Assembly (NCBI GenBank): GCA_937872095.1 | Contig: CALMNW010000035.1 | Span: 1 to 32,024 of the forward strand | Direction: 5' to 3' | Length of the DNA: 32,024 bases | DNA from: an uncultured Verrucomicrobiota bacterium | GTDB taxonomy: Bacteria; Verrucomicrobiota; Kiritimatiellia; CAIQIC01; Lenti-01 | Shown: piece by piece, positions 24,122 to 31,721 of the stretch | Layout: each line of letters opens with the position of its first letter | Position numbering within the stretch: position 1 is the first letter of the stretch | Notes under the pieces: model-generated | What the model saw: the letters and a program-made list of their open reading frames with translations, nothing else | Databases searched by the model: none | What the model was told of the DNA's origin: nothing | Program-made: the position numbers and the translations under genes

Positions 24122-25593
24122 ACGACGCCATTCCCCAGGCCGACGCCACCACCATCGTCATCTTCGGCGCCACCGGCGACCTGACGCACCGCAAGCTCAT
24201 CCCCGCCCTCTACCGCAACCGCAAGAAAGGCCGTCTGTGGGATCGCACCCGCATCGTCGGCGTCGCCCGCCGCGATTGGACCACCGAGTATTTCCGCGAG
24301 CACGTGCTCGACGGCGTGAGGAAATTCGGCGGCACCTTCGACGAAAAGGTCTGGGCCGACTTCGCGAGCCGCCTGCACTACGTCCGCGGCGATCTCGAAG
24401 TGCCCGCCGACTTCCCCGTCGTCGATGCGCGCCTGCGCGAGATCGAAGGCCAGCCCGCCAACCGCCTCTACTATCTCGCCACCGCCCCCGAGCACTACGG
24501 CCCGGCTTGCGACGCCCTCGCCGCCGCCGGCATGAACGCCGAAACCGAAGGCTGGCGGCGCATCGTGATCGAAAAACCCTTCGGCCACGACCTGCCCTCC
24601 GCCGAAGCCCTCAACCACCGCGTCCACGCCGCGTTCCGCGAGCACCAGGTCTACCGCATCGACCACTACCTCGGGAAGGAAACCGCCCAGAACGTCATGT
24701 TCCTGCGGTTCGCCAACACGTTGTTCGAGCCCGTCTGGAACCGGCGCTACGTCTCCAACGTCCAGATCACCGTGGCCGAAAACGTCGACGTCGGCTCCCG
24801 CGGCGGCTACTACGACCAGGCCGGCGTCTTGCGCGACATGTTCCAGAACCACTTGCTGCAATTGCTCTCGCTCGTGGCCATGGAACCGCCCGCCTCGCTC
24901 GACGCCAACGCCGTCCGCAACGAGAAGGCCAAGGTCCTCGGCAACCTCCGCGCCATCCGCCTCGCAGACGTCGTCCGCGGCCAGTACGACGGCTACCGCG
25001 CCGCCGAGCGCGTCGCGCCCGATTCGCAGACGGCCACCTACGCCGCCCTCAAGCTCTACGTCGACAACTGGCGCTGGAAGGGCGTGCCGTTCTATCTCCG
25101 CTCCGGCAAGGCCATGCCCTGCCGCACCAGCTCCATCATCGTCGAGTTCCAGGCGCCGCCCGACGTCATGTTCGGCCTCGCCGCCAACCAGTCCTTCACC
25201 CCAAACATGCTGTCCATCTGCATCCAGCCCGAGGAAGGCATCCACTTCCGCTTCGAAACCAAGGTGCCCGACACCGTCGCCGAATCGCGCTCCGCCCGCA
25301 TGGACTTCAGCTACCGCGAAGCCTTCCCCGACGTCGTCCTCCCCGACGCCTACGAACGCCTGCTCCTCGACGCGCTGAAGGGCGACGCCTCGCTCTTCGC
25401 CCGCAGCGACGGCATCGAAATCGCCTGGGCCCTCCTCGACCCCGTCCTCGCCGGCTGGGAAAAGACACCGGACGTCTCGCCGCTCCATCCCTACGCCCCC
25501 AAGACCTGGGGCCCCGCCGCCGCCGACGAACTCCTCGCCCGCGCCGGCCACGTCTGGCGCTACGGCTGCGGCGAAGAAGGCTGCACCCTTTGA
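24118..25593 (+). CDS. zwf: Glucose-6-phosphate 1-dehydrogenase
   Basis: A 491-residue G6PDH, normal length. It oxidises glucose 6-phosphate to the lactone with NADP or NAD. The nucleotide motif GATGDLTHRKLIPALY starts at residue 17, EKPFGHDLPSA is the second conserved stretch, and the active-site RIDHYLGKETAQN holds the catalytic His. The start is chosen for its AAGGAG Shine-Dalgarno six bases upstream and the four-base overlap with pgl. Its product goes to Pgl and then Gnd, all encoded in order in one operon. Confidence 0.98.
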   Translation: MNDAIPQADATTIVIFGATGDLTHRKLIPALYRNRKKGRLWDRTRIVGVARRDWTTEYFREHVLDGVRKFGGTFDEKVWADFASRLHYVRGDLEVPADFPVVDARLREIEGQPANRLYYLATAPEHYGPACDALAAAGMNAETEGWRRIVIEKPFGHDLPSAEALNHRVHAAFREHQVYRIDHYLGKETAQNVMFLRFANTLFEPVWNRRYVSNVQITVAENVDVGSRGGYYDQAGVLRDMFQNHLLQLLSLVAMEPPASLDANAVRNEKAKVLGNLRAIRLADVVRGQYDGYRAAERVAPDSQTATYAALKLYVDNWRWKGVPFYLRSGKAMPCRTSSIIVEFQAPPDVMFGLAANQSFTPNMLSICIQPEEGIHFRFETKVPDTVAESRSARMDFSYREAFPDVVLPDAYERLLLDALKGDASLFARSDGIEIAWALLDPVLAGWEKTPDVSPLHPYAPKTWGPAAADELLARAGHVWRYGCGEEGCTL

Positions 25594-25607
25594 AAGGAAC
25601 CCCCGGA

Positions 25608-27062
25608 ATGAAATCGCAAGCGGATATCGGCGTCGTCGGCCTCGCCGTCATGGGCGAAAACCTCATCCTCAACATGGAAAGCCGCGGCTTCACCGTTGCG
25701 TGCTACAACCGCACCGTCGAGAAAGTCGATGCCTTCGTCGGCGGCCGCGGCCAGGGCAAGAACCTGATCGGCTGCCGTTCCATTCCGGAACTCGTCGCGG
25801 CCCTTGCGCGCCCGCGCAAAATCCTGATGATGGTCCGCGCCGGCCGGCCCGTGGACGATCTGATCGGCGTGCTCTGCCCGCTGCTCGAACCCGGCGATAT
25901 CCTGATCGACGGCGGCAACAGCCACTATCCCGATACCGTCCGCCGCTGCGAAATGGTCGCCAAGCGCGGCCTGCTCTACGTCGGCGCCGGCGTCTCCGGC
26001 GGCGAGGAAGGCGCGCTCAAGGGCCCCTCCATCATGCCCGGCGGCGACGCCGCGGCCTGGCCGCACCTCAAGCCCATCTTCCAGGCCATCGCCGCTCAGG
26101 TCGGCGGCGTGCCCTGCTGCGAATGGCTCGGACCCGACGGCGCCGGCCACTTCGTCAAGATGGTCCACAACGGCATCGAATACGGCGACATGCAGCTCAT
26201 CGCCGAAGCCTACCACCTGATGTCGCAGGGCCTCGGCCTGGCCCCCGCCGAAATGGCCGCCGTCTTCAAGAAGTGGAACCAAGGCCCGCTCGATTCCTAC
26301 CTCGTCGAAATCACCGCCGACGTCCTCGCCAAGACCGACGACGAAACCGGCCGGCCCATGGTCGACGTCATCCTCGACGCCGCCGGCCAGAAGGGCACCG
26401 GCAAGTGGACGTCGCAGGCCGGCCTCGATCTCGGCGTCGGCATCCCGCAGATCGCCGAAGCCGTCTTCGCGCGCTGCCTCTCCGCCATCAAGGACGAACG
26501 CGTCGCCGCGGCCAAGGTGCTCGCCGGCCCTTCCGGGAAGTTCGCGGGCGACAAAGCCAAATTCCTCGCCGATCTCGAGCAGGCCGTCTACGCCGCGAAG
26601 ATCTGCTCCTACGCCCAAGGCTACCAGCTCCTGCGCGCGGCCTCCGCCGAATACCAGTGGAACCTCAACTTCGGGAACGTCGCCCTCCTCTGGCGCGGCG
26701 GCTGCATCATCCGCGCCCGCTTCCTCGGCAAGATCAAGGAAGCCTTCGACGCCGAACCGCAACTGGCGAATCTGCTGCTCGCGCCGTACTTCCAGAAGGT
26801 CGTCGGCGACGCGCAGGACGCGTGGCGGCGCACGGTCAAGGCCGCCGTCGATCTCGGCCTGCCCCTGCCCGCCATGTCCACCGCGCTCGGCTACTACGAT
26901 GCCTACCGCTGCGCGCGCCTGCCCGCCAACCTGCTCCAGGCCCAGCGCGACTACTTCGGCGCCCACACCTTCGAGCGCGTGGACCAGCCCCGCGGCCAGT
27001 TCTTCCACGTCAACTGGACCGGCCACGGCGGCACCACCGCTTCCACGACCTACGGCGTGTAG
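25608..27062 (+). CDS. gnd: 6-phosphogluconate dehydrogenase, decarboxylating
   Basis: A 484-residue enzyme of the long (GndA-type) class. It converts 6-phosphogluconate to ribulose 5-phosphate and CO2, making NAD(P)H. The dinucleotide fold is IGVVGLAVMGENLILNME, followed by YNRT. The substrate loop is GAGVSGGEEGALKGPSIMPGG, and the catalytic Lys lies in HFVKMVHNGIEYGDMQ. The C-terminus has the long helical domain and RGQFFHVNWTGHGG. GAAAGGAA precedes the start by 9-10 bases, and only 14 bases separate it from zwf. It is the last gene of the operon. No terminator hairpin is seen in the following 250 bp. Confidence 0.98.
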   Translation: MKSQADIGVVGLAVMGENLILNMESRGFTVACYNRTVEKVDAFVGGRGQGKNLIGCRSIPELVAALARPRKILMMVRAGRPVDDLIGVLCPLLEPGDILIDGGNSHYPDTVRRCEMVAKRGLLYVGAGVSGGEEGALKGPSIMPGGDAAAWPHLKPIFQAIAAQVGGVPCCEWLGPDGAGHFVKMVHNGIEYGDMQLIAEAYHLMSQGLGLAPAEMAAVFKKWNQGPLDSYLVEITADVLAKTDDETGRPMVDVILDAAGQKGTGKWTSQAGLDLGVGIPQIAEAVFARCLSAIKDERVAAAKVLAGPSGKFAGDKAKFLADLEQAVYAAKICSYAQGYQLLRAASAEYQWNLNFGNVALLWRGGCIIRARFLGKIKEAFDAEPQLANLLLAPYFQKVVGDAQDAWRRTVKAAVDLGLPLPAMSTALGYYDAYRCARLPANLLQAQRDYFGAHTFERVDQPRGQFFHVNWTGHGGTTASTTYGV

Positions 27063-27318
27063 GGCGGGATCTCAATATCCAATAATCAATGTTCAATCTC
27101 CAATGTCCAAGTCCGGACATGGATGGAAGCCCCCGCGGCCGTGGGTGAATCAAATCCGCCCGACGAGGGCGTCGGGTCTCCAAAAAACTGAATCGCCCGG
27201 AATGGAGCCGGGACGCTTGTCCGCCGGAGCCTTGGCGGCGGCGGGTCTTCGTCCCGAGGCTGTTCGATCCGGCCAGGTCAACGCCCTGGCCTGCAACCGA
27301 TTTTTCGCCCTGCCGCAG
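27063..27318. other. Non-coding gap with three kinds of repeat
   Basis: No gene is seen. It contains a degenerate CAATNTCCAAT-type array (27073-27108), the second copy of the 55-bp dispersed repeat (27204-27258), and a sequence AACGCCCTGGCCTGCAACCG (27280-27299) like the REP-type unit at 28222. Confidence 0.65.
27204..27258 (+). repeat. 55-bp dispersed repeat, copy 2
   Basis: Ungapped partner of 5012-5066, about 80 percent identical by eye. Confidence 0.7.
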
Positions 27319-28086
27319 CTAGGCCCGCGCGGTCCCGCCGGAATGGGCGGGCACCGATTTCAAGGCCGTGGCGATCGCGTCGGCGGCTTCGAGCAACCGG
27401 TCGAGGTCTTCGGCGCGGTAGATGGGATTGGTCGTGCAGACGCCCCAGCATTGCGGCTGGAAACGCAGCGAAGCGCCGCGCTGGTAGCAGAACGCGCTGC
27501 GATCCGCCAAGACGGGATGCACCTTCAGCAACGCCTGGATCAGCGCGGGAGGCAGAACGCCCGGCTGGTCCGGTCGGGCATAAACCTCGTAGCGGGCCAG
27601 CAGTTCGGAATCGAGACCGGTCGCGACGGCTTGAAGCCCGTGGCGCTTTTCCCACTGGACGCTGTGGACCCGTTTGGCGGGGACGAGATGGAACTCCGCA
27701 TCCAGCGGCATGGAAAACGTGTCGATCAGCATGGTCGTGCCCTGGCGGGTGGAATAGTGCGGAAGCCGGTCCATCTGGGTCCGGAAGGCGTTGGCGACGA
27801 TCCGGTCGCCTTTCACCATGGCCAGCTGGACGGTCCAGGCGGGGATGGGTTTGTCTTCCAGGGGATCGACGGGAAACAGGGGCGCGCCTTTGGCCAGAAT
27901 GCCCGTCAGCAAGGGATCTTCGGGCGCGCAGGCGTGATAGCCCTTGGCGGCCAGCCCCGCGAACGTGGCTTTCACGCGCCGCGGAAAAACCACGATGATC
28001 CAGTAAAAGACGTAGCCGACGACCAAGGTGAACGCGAGCACCAGGAGGCCCCCGCCGAACCGATCGAGCCAGGATAGAAGATTCAT
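27319..28086 (-). CDS. Hypothetical membrane-anchored protein
   Basis: A 255-residue protein that I cannot assign. One strong membrane segment lies at about residues 11-33 (GGLLVLAFTLVVGYVFYWIIVVF), followed by a basic FPRRVKATF stretch, which places the N-terminus outside and the rest in the cytoplasm by the positive-inside rule. The soluble part has no known motif; it includes PHYSTRQGTTMLIDTF and CYQRGASLRFQPQCWGVC, the latter with three cysteines. GAAGGGAAA before the ATG at 28086 supports the start over a longer frame to 28230. It is flanked by repeat-rich gaps on both sides and looks monocistronic. Confidence 0.75.
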   Translation of the reverse strand: MNLLSWLDRFGGGLLVLAFTLVVGYVFYWIIVVFPRRVKATFAGLAAKGYHACAPEDPLLTGILAKGAPLFPVDPLEDKPIPAWTVQLAMVKGDRIVANAFRTQMDRLPHYSTRQGTTMLIDTFSMPLDAEFHLVPAKRVHSVQWEKRHGLQAVATGLDSELLARYEVYARPDQPGVLPPALIQALLKVHPVLADRSAFCYQRGASLRFQPQCWGVCTTNPIYRAEDLDRLLEAADAIATALKSVPAHSGGTARA

Positions 28087-28221
28087 CGCGATTTTCCCTT
28101 CAGGCCTCTTCCGCCGGTTGGTCGCGACAGGCGCAATCATCGGGCGGGCGGCGTCCATCCACGCTGGAATCCATACCAGATGCGGCCCGCGGCCGCCTAG
28201 CCGCATGTCCGGAAAAATGCG

Positions 28222-28327
28222 CCGGGCCAACGCCCCGGCCTACAACGGATCCGCGTTGTAGCCGGCCCCGGTGGGGCCGGGGCTGTCGTTCGGATAAACC
28301 GGGCCCACCGGGCCCGGCTACAATAGA
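28222..28327. repeat. REP-like palindromic units in alternating orientation
   Basis: Three related GC-rich units ending in CTACAA or beginning with TTGTAG. Unit 2 is CCGGCCCC-GGT-GGGGCCGG (28262-28280). Unit 3 is CCGGGCCC-ACC-GGGCCCGG (28299-28317) and lies inverted to unit 2, the pair being framed by TTGTAGCCGG and CCGGCTACAA. Unit 1 (GGGCCAACGCCCCGGCCTACAA) comes just before. The whole resembles a BIME-type arrangement and lies in the gap after two minus-strand genes. Confidence 0.75.
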
Positions 28328-28371
28328 TCCGCCCCCCCCTGAACCCTGACCTCCGAACCCCGCTCTCTTCC

Positions 28372-30804
28372 CTAGATGAACAGCGTCGGCCCGCTTTCCT
28401 TGGCGCGCGCGATGAAGGTCGCCACGCCGGCGACTTCGTCGACGTCGATCAGTTCCTCGCGGGTCAGGCCCATCAGGTTCATGGCCATGTCGCAGGCGAT
28501 GAACTTCACGCCCAGCGCGCGCGCGTTCTGGAGCATGTCCGGCAGCGAGGCCACGTTCTGGCTGGCCATGACGTGCTTCATCAGCGCCGTGCCCAGGCCC
28601 GCCACGTGCATCTTCGACAGCGCCAGCTTCTGCGCGCCCTTGGGCAGCATCCACCCGAACATCCGGTTCAGCAGGCTCTTTTGCGTCTGCGGCCCCGGAT
28701 GCTTGCGCAGCACGCTCAGGCCCCAGAAGGTGAAGAAGATGCTGACCTGCATCCCCGCCGCCGCCATGCCCGTGGCGATGATCAGCGCCGCCAGCGCCTT
28801 GTCGAGGTCGTTGCTGAACAGCACCAGCGCGCCCGCGTTCCCGCCGGCCGCCGCGCCCGTGCACGGCTGGGCCGTACCCTTGCGGACGACGGCTTCCAGA
28901 TGCCCGTCCTTCTGCGCGATCTTCACGACCTTGTGGCCGGCGCATTGCGCCCAGCTCGCCAGATCCGGCGCGAAGGCCGGCGCCCCCAGCACCTTGATCG
29001 TCGCGCCTTCGCCCAGGCCGTCCAGTTCCTTCTTGATGCGCACCACCGGGCCGGGACACTGGAGCGCCCGCACGTCCACGACGATCTTCGGTTCCTCTTT
29101 GTCGTCCGCGAGGCTCGGGCCGCCTTCGCTGCCCGTCGTGGCCAGCGCGATCTGCTCGTCGGTGGGCATCCACATGCCGGGCTGGTACTGCTTCCAGGTC
29201 AGGTAGCCGCCCGACAGGTTGGCGACGTCGTACCCGAGCTGCTTCAAAATGCGCTCGGCGACGTAGCCGCGCAGGCCCACCTGGCAGAAAATGACGATCT
29301 TGCGGTCCTTCGGCAGCTCGAACGCGCGCGAGCGCAGCTTGTGCAGCGGCACGTTCACGGCGCCCTTGAGCGTGCCCTGGGCCACCTCGGCGGGCTCGCG
29401 CACGTCGAGCAGCAGCGCGCCGGCCGGCAGCGCGTCGGCCTGCGCCAGGGTCGTGACGCCGTCGAGCGCGTTCGTGGCGATCATGCCGGCGACGGTGATC
29501 GGATCCTTGGCCGAACTGAACGGCGGCGCATAGCACAGCTCCAGCTCCGCGAGCTGGCGCACGTCCATGCCCGCGCGCATCGCCGTCGCCAGCACGTCCG
29601 CGCGCTTGTCCGCGCCTTCCGCGCCGACGACCTGCCCGCCGTAGATCTGGCCGTTGTCGCCGAACAGCAGCTTGATGTGCAGCGTCGTCGCGCCCGGGTA
29701 ATAGCCCGCGTGCGAGCCGGCGTGCAGATAGACCTTCCGATAATTCTTGCCCGTCGCCTTGAGCCGCGCCTCCGTGTGGCCGCAGCTCGCGGCCGTCAGC
29801 TTGCCGACCTTCACCACCGAGGCGCCGTACGTGCCTTCGTAGCGGCGGTTGCGGCCCAGGACGTTGTCCGCCGCGATGCGGCCCTGCCGGTTCGCCGGGC
29901 CCGCCAGCGGCACCGCCGTCGTCCCGCCGAAGACCGGATCGACCACCGCAACGACGTCGCCCACCGCCAGCACGTCCGGGTCCTTCGTTTGCATGCGCGC
30001 GTCGACGACGACGTGCCCCTTGGGCCCCGTCTCCAGTCCCGCGGCCTGCGCCAGCGCGGAGTTGGGCTTCACGCCCACGCACAGCGCCACCACGTCCGCC
30101 GTCCACGAACGGCCGTCCTTGACCGTCGCCGTCACCCCGCCGCCGTCCGCCGGCGCGAACGCCGACACCGTCGCGCCCAGTTCGACGACGATCCCCGCCA
30201 GCCGCAGTTCTTCGGCCAGCAGCGAGCTCATTTCCTCGTCCATCGTCGGCAGCAGCTGCCGGCCCATTTCCAGCAGCGTCACCGCCAGCCCGCGGTGCCG
30301 CAGGCTTTCGGCCAGTTCCATTCCCACGAACCCGCCGCCGACCACGATCGCGCGCTTGGCGCCCGCGTCCAGCTTCTTCGCGATGCGGTCCATGTCCTCC
30401 AGCGTCCACAGCGGCAGCACCTCGGGCAAATCGATCCCGGGCAGCTTCAGCTGCATCGGCGAAGACCCCGTCGCGATCACCAGCTTGTCGTAGCGCTCCT
30501 CGCTCTTCGCCCCCGTCTGCCGGTTCAGCACTTGGACCGTCTTCTGCGCGCGGTCGATGGCCGTCACCTCGTGGTTCACGCGCACGTCCACGTTGAAGCG
30601 CGCGCGGAAGTTCTCCGGCGTCATCACCAGCAGCCAATTGCGCTCCGGGATGATCTTGCCGAGGTGGTACGGCAGCCCGCAGTTCGCGTACGATATGTGC
30701 GGCCCTTTCTCCAGCAGCACGATTTCCGCCTGCTCGTCCAGCCGCCGCAACCGCGCCGCCGTGCTCGCTCCGCCCGCCACGCCGCCGATGATGATCGTTT
30801 TCAT
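28372..30804 (-). CDS. Four-domain fusion: CoA-disulfide-reductase-like FAD oxidoreductase, rhodanese, TusA, DsrE-like
   Basis: An 810-residue cytoplasmic protein. Residues 1 to about 445 are a pyridine nucleotide-disulfide oxidoreductase of the CoA-disulfide reductase/Npsr type, with GGVAGG FAD motif (7-12), the single redox Cys42 in SYANCGLPY, and VVGGGFVGMELAE for NAD(P)H. A rhodanese domain (about 460-545) carries Cys507 in FCQVGLRGY. A TusA domain (about 573-645) has the CPGP motif with Cys583. A DsrE/DsrF-like domain (about 657-810) ends with Cys771 in FIACDMAMNLMGL. All four catalytic cysteines are present. AAAGGA precedes the start. I infer persulfide or polysulfide handling, with sulfur passed between domains. 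It is divergent from the Rrf2-ferredoxin pair. Confidence 0.93.
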   Translation of the reverse strand: MKTIIIGGVAGGASTAARLRRLDEQAEIVLLEKGPHISYANCGLPYHLGKIIPERNWLLVMTPENFRARFNVDVRVNHEVTAIDRAQKTVQVLNRQTGAKSEERYDKLVIATGSSPMQLKLPGIDLPEVLPLWTLEDMDRIAKKLDAGAKRAIVVGGGFVGMELAESLRHRGLAVTLLEMGRQLLPTMDEEMSSLLAEELRLAGIVVELGATVSAFAPADGGGVTATVKDGRSWTADVVALCVGVKPNSALAQAAGLETGPKGHVVVDARMQTKDPDVLAVGDVVAVVDPVFGGTTAVPLAGPANRQGRIAADNVLGRNRRYEGTYGASVVKVGKLTAASCGHTEARLKATGKNYRKVYLHAGSHAGYYPGATTLHIKLLFGDNGQIYGGQVVGAEGADKRADVLATAMRAGMDVRQLAELELCYAPPFSSAKDPITVAGMIATNALDGVTTLAQADALPAGALLLDVREPAEVAQGTLKGAVNVPLHKLRSRAFELPKDRKIVIFCQVGLRGYVAERILKQLGYDVANLSGGYLTWKQYQPGMWMPTDEQIALATTGSEGGPSLADDKEEPKIVVDVRALQCPGPVVRIKKELDGLGEGATIKVLGAPAFAPDLASWAQCAGHKVVKIAQKDGHLEAVVRKGTAQPCTGAAAGGNAGALVLFSNDLDKALAALIIATGMAAAGMQVSIFFTFWGLSVLRKHPGPQTQKSLLNRMFGWMLPKGAQKLALSKMHVAGLGTALMKHVMASQNVASLPDMLQNARALGVKFIACDMAMNLMGLTREELIDVDEVAGVATFIARAKESGPTLFI

Positions 30805-30900
30805 TCCAAGTCCTTTCCGTAAATCGCGTTCCACGATACCACGCCTCCGGCCCGATTGCCAATTCCGGGCCCGCCGGGTGTGGGGGTCTGGCCGTTCCCA

Positions 30901-31066
30901 TCGTAATCGTAGTCCTAATCCTAATCTTAATCGTAATCCTAATCCGGCTGCGTTCTTATCCGGCTGCATCCTTCGCACGACTCAGGCAAGAGCCGAGACC
31001 GACGGGGAAGAAGATGGCGGTCAGGATTAGGATTACGATTACGAGCAAGATTAGGATTAGGGTTAT
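30901..31066. repeat. Inverted hexamer arrays, telomere-like in sequence
   Basis: About seven hexamers of consensus CSTAAT on the left and the inverse on the right. When the right arm is complemented, CCTAATCCTAATCTT and CGTAATCCTAATCC line up with the left. It could form a long stem with a 77-bp loop. Confidence 0.8.
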
Positions 31067-31140
31067 GAATGCGATTGGGATATGGCCATTCCGTAAAAAC
31101 TTCCAGGCGGCCCCTTCCAAAAAATATTTCGCCTTTCGGT

Positions 31141-31177
31141 TTGCGCTTCGGGCCTAATCTGGTATCGTAGTACCAGA
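31141..31177 (+). promoter_or_regulatory. Rrf2 gene promoter with overlapping palindromic operator
   Basis: TTGCGC (31141-31146), a 16-base spacer and TATCGT (31163-31168) preceded by TG, an extended -10. A perfect inverted repeat, TCTGGTA-N6-TACCAGA (31158-31177), covers the -10, which suits repression by a dimer, most simply the Rrf2 protein itself. Confidence 0.6.
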
Positions 31178-31196
31178 ATTAAACGGAGATCCCCCC

Positions 31197-31721
31197 ATGC
31201 CCGGTTTGCTCAACATCCCCGAAGGTCTGTCGATCGCCCTCCACGTCTGCCTGTGGATCGCCGACGGCGACCGCGCCTTCCGCCCCTCCCCGAAAATCGC
31301 CAAGGAGCTCGGCTTTTCCTACAACCACTTCGCCAAGGTCGTCCAGCGGCTCGTCCATGCCGGCCTGCTCGAGACCGAGCGCGGCCCCAAGGGCGGCATC
31401 CGCCTCGCCCGTCCGCCCAAGCAAATCTCCATGCTGGAGATCTACGCAGCCGCCGGCGGCGAGCCCCTCCGCCCCCACCGCTGCCTGCTGGATCCCCAGA
31501 TCTGCGCCGGCCGCGCCTGCGCCCTCGGCCGCCTGATCGAAAACGAAAACGACCGCCTCTACAAGACCATGCAGCAAACCACCCTCGCCGGCCTCGCCCG
31601 CTCGCTCGACCGCTCACAATTAGCGGGCCCTGCCACCTCGCGTGGCAGGGGAGCCAACGTTAGCCTCCCGCGACGCAAGGTCGCGGGGCGGCCAGCCATG
31701 AATCCAGGGGAGATCGCATGA
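31197..31721 (+). CDS. Rrf2-family transcriptional regulator with iron-sulfur cysteines
   Basis: A 174-residue Rrf2 protein. A winged helix at about residues 10-75 includes [22 protein letters not shown] and the wing [10 protein letters not shown]. Three cysteines, Cys96, Cys103 and Cys108 (spacing x6 and x4), suit a [2Fe-2S] or [4Fe-4S] cluster as in IscR/NsrR relatives. The family senses iron-sulfur status, NO or redox stress. Residues from about 141 to the end are low-complexity and lie over two perfect DNA palindromes, so this tail looks like captured repeat DNA and the ancestral protein probably ended near residue 140. GGAGAT precedes the start. It overlaps the ferredoxin gene by four bases. 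Confidence 0.92.
   Translation: MPGLLNIPEGLSIALHVCLWIADGDRAFRPSPKIAKELGFSYNHFAKVVQRLVHAGLLETERGPKGGIRLARPPKQISMLEIYAAAGGEPLRPHRCLLDPQICAGRACALGRLIENENDRLYKTMQQTTLAGLARSLDRSQLAGPATSRGRGANVSLPRRKVAGRPAMNPGEIA
31628..31687 (+). repeat. Two palindromes inside the 3' end of the Rrf2 gene
   Basis: CCCTGCCAC-N5-GTGGCAGGG (31628-31650) and CCCGCGAC-N5-GTCGCGGG (31667-31687), both perfect stems with five-base loops. They look like an intergenic REP-type element now read in frame. Confidence 0.75.

Larger units (their letters stand above)
30805..31196. other. Divergent gap with a long CCTAAT/ATTAGG inverted repeat
   Basis: No gene is seen. Left arm 30901-30945 is a run of CCTAAT, CTTAAT and CGTAAT hexamers. 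Right arm 31023-31066 is its near complement (GGATTA, CGATTA units). The arms are separated by about 77 bp. The part next to the Rrf2 gene holds its promoter and operator. Confidence 0.75.

Noticed and set aside
24237..25607. Upstream extension of the gnd frame making a 941-codon open frame
   Set aside because: The added part is an Arg/Pro-rich shadow of zwf. The gnd start at 25608 has a good Shine-Dalgarno and matches the family N-terminus.
30901..31066. Possible chromosome end or eukaryotic telomere contamination
   Set aside because: The arrays are short, degenerate and inverted around unique DNA, with bacterial genes on both sides.
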